From NCBI GenBank assembly GCA_041651315.1, contig JBAZJM010000026.1, positions 1-26,152 of the forward strand: a stretch of 26,152 nucleotides of DNA, given 5' to 3'. The notes under the pieces are model-generated. The model saw only the letters and a list, made by a program, of their open reading frames with translations, ran no database searches and was not told the DNA's origin. Shown in pieces: positions 23,612 to 26,152 of this stretch; the stretch's first letter is position 1; each line of letters starts with the position of its first letter. This stretch comes from CAITYL01 sp041651315 (GTDB lineage Bacteria > Verrucomicrobiota > Lentisphaeria > Oligosphaerales > CAITYL01). The position numbers and the translations under genes were made by a program.

Positions 23612-23944
23612 TTATGCACCTGCCAGCAGCAGGGCGTTGACAGCGTGGCTGACGACGGTCCATTCGGCGGTTTTGTCCTTGAGGACGGCGAGCCCCTGGC
23701 GGGTGATGCGGTAGTACTTGCGCTGGCGTTTGTTGTCCGCCTCGACCCATTCGCTCTCAACCAGGCCGTCGCCGGCGAGCTGGTGCAGCCACGGATAGAG
23801 TGTGCCCTCCTTGTAGGCGAACACGTTGTTGGTGCGCCGGTTCACCTCCTTGATGATCTCGTAGCCGTACATCTCGCGCTCGCTGAGCAGCTTGAGGATG
23901 ACCGGCACCACCGTGCCCTTGATCAGGGGATTGGATGTGTCCAT
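23612..23944 (-). CDS. PadR family transcriptional regulator
   Basis: The 110-residue winged-helix protein shows the PadR pattern throughout: ILKLLSEREMYGYEIIKEVN, then EGTLYPWLHQLAGDGLVESE and RKYYRITRQGLAVL. The compact size fits the short PadR subgroup. The ATG at 23944 follows GGGAG; the frame runs further upstream without family similarity. It reads into the HAAS-like membrane protein gene on the same strand. A cluster of ATGTAT/ATACAT half sites overlaps its promoter at 24023-24054, so autorepression is likely. The inducing signal is unknown. Confidence 0.93.
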   Translation of the reverse strand: MDTSNPLIKGTVVPVILKLLSEREMYGYEIIKEVNRRTNNVFAYKEGTLYPWLHQLAGDGLVESEWVEADNKRQRKYYRITRQGLAVLKDKTAEWTVVSHAVNALLLAGA

Positions 23945-24022
23945 GACGTGTACTCCCGACTGTCCCCGGCATCCGGTTCCGCCCTCGCCGGGTTCGGCGC
24001 GGGGTTGATGCCTCGGATACCA

Positions 24023-24054
24023 ATGTATTATACATCGAATTTCGATGTATGCAA
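24023..24054 (-). promoter_or_regulatory. padR promoter with overlapping operator
   Basis: On the minus strand TTGCAT (24054-24049), 16 bases, TATAAT (24032-24027) is a near-consensus promoter. Over it lie two overlapping perfect palindromes: ATGTATTATACAT (24023-24035) and TACATCGAATTTCGATGTA (24031-24049). Together they give three ATGTAT/ATACAT half sites, the type of dyad known for PadR proteins, covering the -10 box and spacer. Confidence 0.7.
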
Positions 24055-24160
24055 ATTGGGAAGCCGCCCGGCCGCGGGCGGACGGTTGGGTGCCGGAGCC
24101 AACAGCCCCCACTAAAGTGCGTTAGGAAGTGCGTTAGGGACAGGTACAAAGGTGACAGTC

Positions 24161-24225
24161 CACCCACTGAAGGGGGAACTCCGAACCCGAACCATCCGAG
24201 TTTGGAGTTCCGTCTTCAGGCTGGC
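24161..24225 (+). repeat. CACTGAAG short hairpin repeat, copy R3b
   Basis: CACCCACTGAAGGGGGAACT onward, with GGAACTCCGAAC pairing to GTTTGGAGTTCC and CTGAAG to CTTCAG. It matches 17709-17772. It is preceded by GCGTTAGGGACAGGT, also present in similar form next to R3a. Confidence 0.65.
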
Positions 24226-24289
24226 GCGGTTGGCGATGGGTTCTCTTTTTAATGAGCAATAAAAATGCGCATTGTTAAAATAATTAAAC

Positions 24290-24333
24290 TTTTTGATCAA
24301 AAAATTTGCTTTGTTTAAAAATATGCATATAGT
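24290..24333 (+). promoter_or_regulatory. Promoter and operator of the GntR/LacI regulator
   Basis: TTTTTGATCAAAAA at 24290-24303 is a perfect 14 bp palindrome. It is followed by a promoter candidate TTGCTT (24306-24311), 16 bases, TATAGT (24328-24333). The expected transcription start then falls at or next to the ATG at 24342, and no ribosome binding site is visible, so the mRNA may be leaderless. Confidence 0.5.
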
Positions 24334-24341
24334 GGTTTCGT

Positions 24342-25505
24342 ATGAACGACCTGAGCAGTTACGGCACGAACAAGGTGATCCGGCTGGGCCAGCGGATCGT
24401 GGCGGAGATCGACCGCGGCGTTTACCCCCGTGGTTCGCAGTTGCCGTCCCAAAACGAACTGGCGGCGAAGTATGCGGTGTCACGCCGCACCGTGCGCATG
24501 GCGGTCGACCTGCTGAGCCAGAAAAACTATCTGAACAAACGCCACCAGCGTGAAATCCTGATTCCAGAGACCGCTCCCGGCGGGGTCGGCATTGCGCAGA
24601 TCGCCTTCATCGCTCCCGCATTGTCGGGCGACACCAATCCCTACCTCAAGGGGATTGAGGAAGTGTTGGACCATGATCGTTTTTCGCTGGCCATTTACGC
24701 CACCCAGTCCAATCTTGACCAGTACCGGAAAATGATCCGGAATGTGGTGCGCCAGCAGCCGGCCGGGGTGGTCATCATGACGGTGTCGGAGGAATTGTGC
24801 GACCTGCACGGGGAAGTGCTGGCCGCAGCCGGCATTCCGACGGTCACCCTGGGGCAGGAAAAGATTCCCGGCCTGCCGTGCGACGCCGTGCGTGATTCGG
24901 TCGATGACAGCATGGCCCAGCTCGCCGCCTTCATAATTGAGCACGGCTACCAGAAGGTGTGTTTCTTTGGCAACGAGCCGGCCAGTGCCTCGCAGGAGAC
25001 CATTGCCGCCCTGCGGATGAACCTGGTCGCGGCCGGGAAGACGCTGCCGGACGACCGGCTCTATTTCTATCCCGCCCCCCGCGGTTATGCCGATCCGCCG
25101 GATCCGTACAGCGACGCCCGGGAACACATGGCGCGGCTGCTGGCCGATGGCTTCCGTTGCGACTGCCTGGTGTGCAGTCACGATTACCCGGCGGTCGGCG
25201 CCCTGGCGGCGATCCGGGACGCCGGCATCGCCGTGCCCAAGAAAATGGCGGTGTTGTCGGTGCTGCAATGCGCCGTGGAAGGGGTGTCGCCGCTCAGGCT
25301 CACCACCATTGACAGCAACCGGCGGCAGCAGGGGCGCAAGGCGATGCAACTGCTGGCCCGCCGGCTGGACGGTTACCGGGAAGGTCCGGAAATCCATTAT
25401 ATCTCGACCCGGCTGGTCGAGGGCGAGACCACCTTATCGAGACCGGCGGATGGGCCGCTGGCGCTCCATGAGACAGCAACAAGAAAGAAAAGGACTCGGT
25501 CATGA
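24342..25505 (+). CDS. GntR/LacI-hybrid transcriptional regulator
   Basis: The 387-residue protein joins an N-terminal GntR winged helix (residues ~10-70, with GSQLPSQNELAAKYAVSRRT) to a LacI-type periplasmic-binding-protein domain that senses a sugar (IAQIAFIAPALSGDTNPYLKG, then QPAGVVIMTVSEE and the closing LTTIDSNRRQQGRKAMQLLARRL, in parts). This hybrid is abundant in Lentisphaerae, where it often stands before exported polysaccharide-related genes. Its TGA overlaps the ATG of a PEP-CTERM protein gene, so both are coupled. It likely controls carbohydrate use and itself, through the palindrome upstream. The ligand is unknown. Confidence 0.9.
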   Translation: MNDLSSYGTNKVIRLGQRIVAEIDRGVYPRGSQLPSQNELAAKYAVSRRTVRMAVDLLSQKNYLNKRHQREILIPETAPGGVGIAQIAFIAPALSGDTNPYLKGIEEVLDHDRFSLAIYATQSNLDQYRKMIRNVVRQQPAGVVIMTVSEELCDLHGEVLAAAGIPTVTLGQEKIPGLPCDAVRDSVDDSMAQLAAFIIEHGYQKVCFFGNEPASASQETIAALRMNLVAAGKTLPDDRLYFYPAPRGYADPPDPYSDAREHMARLLADGFRCDCLVCSHDYPAVGALAAIRDAGIAVPKKMAVLSVLQCAVEGVSPLRLTTIDSNRRQQGRKAMQLLARRLDGYREGPEIHYISTRLVEGETTLSRPADGPLALHETATRKKRTRS

Positions 25506-26134
25506 AAACGACACCTGCTCGCGACATGGAAATGGGGCGGCCACAGGACGCATTCATGAAAGCGCGGAGCCAGCTGTTGGGCTGGAGCGCTTTTCTCCTG
25601 ATGGGCGGTGCGGGAACGGCCGGTGCCGTCATGCTCGCCGACTTCAACAATCCCGCCACGTGGTCCGACGGCTGGACGTTCGCCAATTATGGAGAACCCA
25701 AACAACAGGCAACATGGACCAGTTATGAGGGCGATGGCTCCCTGCTGACGTACTTTTCCTCCACGCAGTGGAACGAGGTCACGCTCAACTTCTCCGCCCA
25801 AGACTGGAGCAGTTTCAATCAGCTCAACATCGCCGCCAAAACCGCGGACCCCGGCAACACCGGTTATTTCCACATTCGTCTTTTGGGACCTTCCTCTTCA
25901 ACGCTCTTTGAGACGGGAAACCTCAACATCACCGACACGTGGAACGATTTTAACCTCAACCTTGCGGAGGTAAATCGCACGTCCGTGACTGGAGTCAAAC
26001 TCCTTTGGCATGGAACATGGGCTTCTCCGGCAACCCGTCCTTTTTACTTCGACACGCTTGAGGTGGTGCCGGAACCCGCCTCCTTGGCCTTGCTGGCCAT
26101 GGGCGGGCTGGTACTGCTTCGCCGCCGGCGGTGA
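25502..26134 (+). CDS. PEP-CTERM exported protein
   Basis: The 210-residue product has a signal segment (LLGWSAFLLMGGAGTAGAVM) and ends VPEPASLALLAMGGLVLLRRRR, a PEP-CTERM sorting signal: the Val-Pro-Glu-Pro motif, a membrane helix and an arginine cluster. Such proteins are processed by an exosortase and placed at the cell surface. The middle (ADFNNPATWSDGWTFANYG and the beta-rich remainder) looks like a carbohydrate-binding jelly-roll domain, as seen in many PVC exported proteins. The ATG at 25502 overlaps the upstream stop by four bases with AAGGAC upstream; an in-frame ATG at 25556 would give a more usual signal peptide. The coupling with the hybrid regulator suggests shared control. Confidence 0.85.
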   Translation: MKTTPARDMEMGRPQDAFMKARSQLLGWSAFLLMGGAGTAGAVMLADFNNPATWSDGWTFANYGEPKQQATWTSYEGDGSLLTYFSSTQWNEVTLNFSAQDWSSFNQLNIAAKTADPGNTGYFHIRLLGPSSSTLFETGNLNITDTWNDFNLNLAEVNRTSVTGVKLLWHGTWASPATRPFYFDTLEVVPEPASLALLAMGGLVLLRRRR

Positions 26135-26152
26135 TTGGCGCCCGGGTCATCC

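Overview
The window looks like a chromosomal segment of a GC-rich bacterium of the PVC group, most likely Lentisphaerota (Lentisphaerae). The main clues are a GntR/LacI-hybrid regulator overlapping a PEP-CTERM protein gene, a truncated beta-helix protein, a PadR plus HAAS-like membrane protein pair, weak or missing Shine-Dalgarno sequences at several genes, and many hairpin-rich intergenic repeats. The phylum is inferred from gene style; no rRNA or tRNA gene was seen.

Layout. 1-378: 3' end of a beta-helix protein. 768-2324: DUF2330-like membrane protein. 2630-7244: catabolic block of an aldehyde dehydrogenase, a fused 2-oxoacid dehydrogenase E1 alpha/beta (one-base frameshift near 6015) and a GntR/FCD regulator, with a candidate operator at the aldehyde dehydrogenase promoter. 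7644-11567: VOC protein, animal-like adenylosuccinate lyase and tRNA methylthiotransferase MtaB. 11956-14330: small AT-rich hypothetical, YceH/DUF480 protein and a convergent ChbG/YdjC deacetylase. 14798-21083: accessory zone with a DUF4160-DUF2442 pair, a HAAS-like membrane protein, P-loop kinase, GNAT acetyltransferase, HNH-like protein and an RHH/PIN toxin-antitoxin pair. 21136-23944: second HAAS-like paralogue with its PadR regulator (minus strand). 24342-26134: GntR/LacI regulator and PEP-CTERM protein.

The most unusual signal is a family of four interspersed elements of about 200 or 272 bp (383-653, 10419-10617, 13051-13323 and 23394-23594). Each is built of three hairpins with conserved ends beginning GTTGGG. 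Two central hairpin types exist, and the hairpin arms differ between copies by compensated changes. One copy sits in frame inside mtaB and adds about 66 residues between two domains. The other three abut 3' ends of genes, always with the same end facing the upstream gene, and one supplies that gene's stop codon. This resembles the protein-coding palindromic elements of Rickettsia, but the sequence is not one I recognise as described.

A second repeat family (14444-14735, 17817-18066, 19300-19433, 21071-21120), all in one orientation, separates the accessory gene modules. Regulatory sites that can be read include a PadR operator overlapping its own promoter, a palindrome in the toxin-antitoxin promoter, a TTGT/ACAA dyad at the aldehyde dehydrogenase promoter, and a hairpin terminator that also encodes the C-terminus of the FCD regulator.
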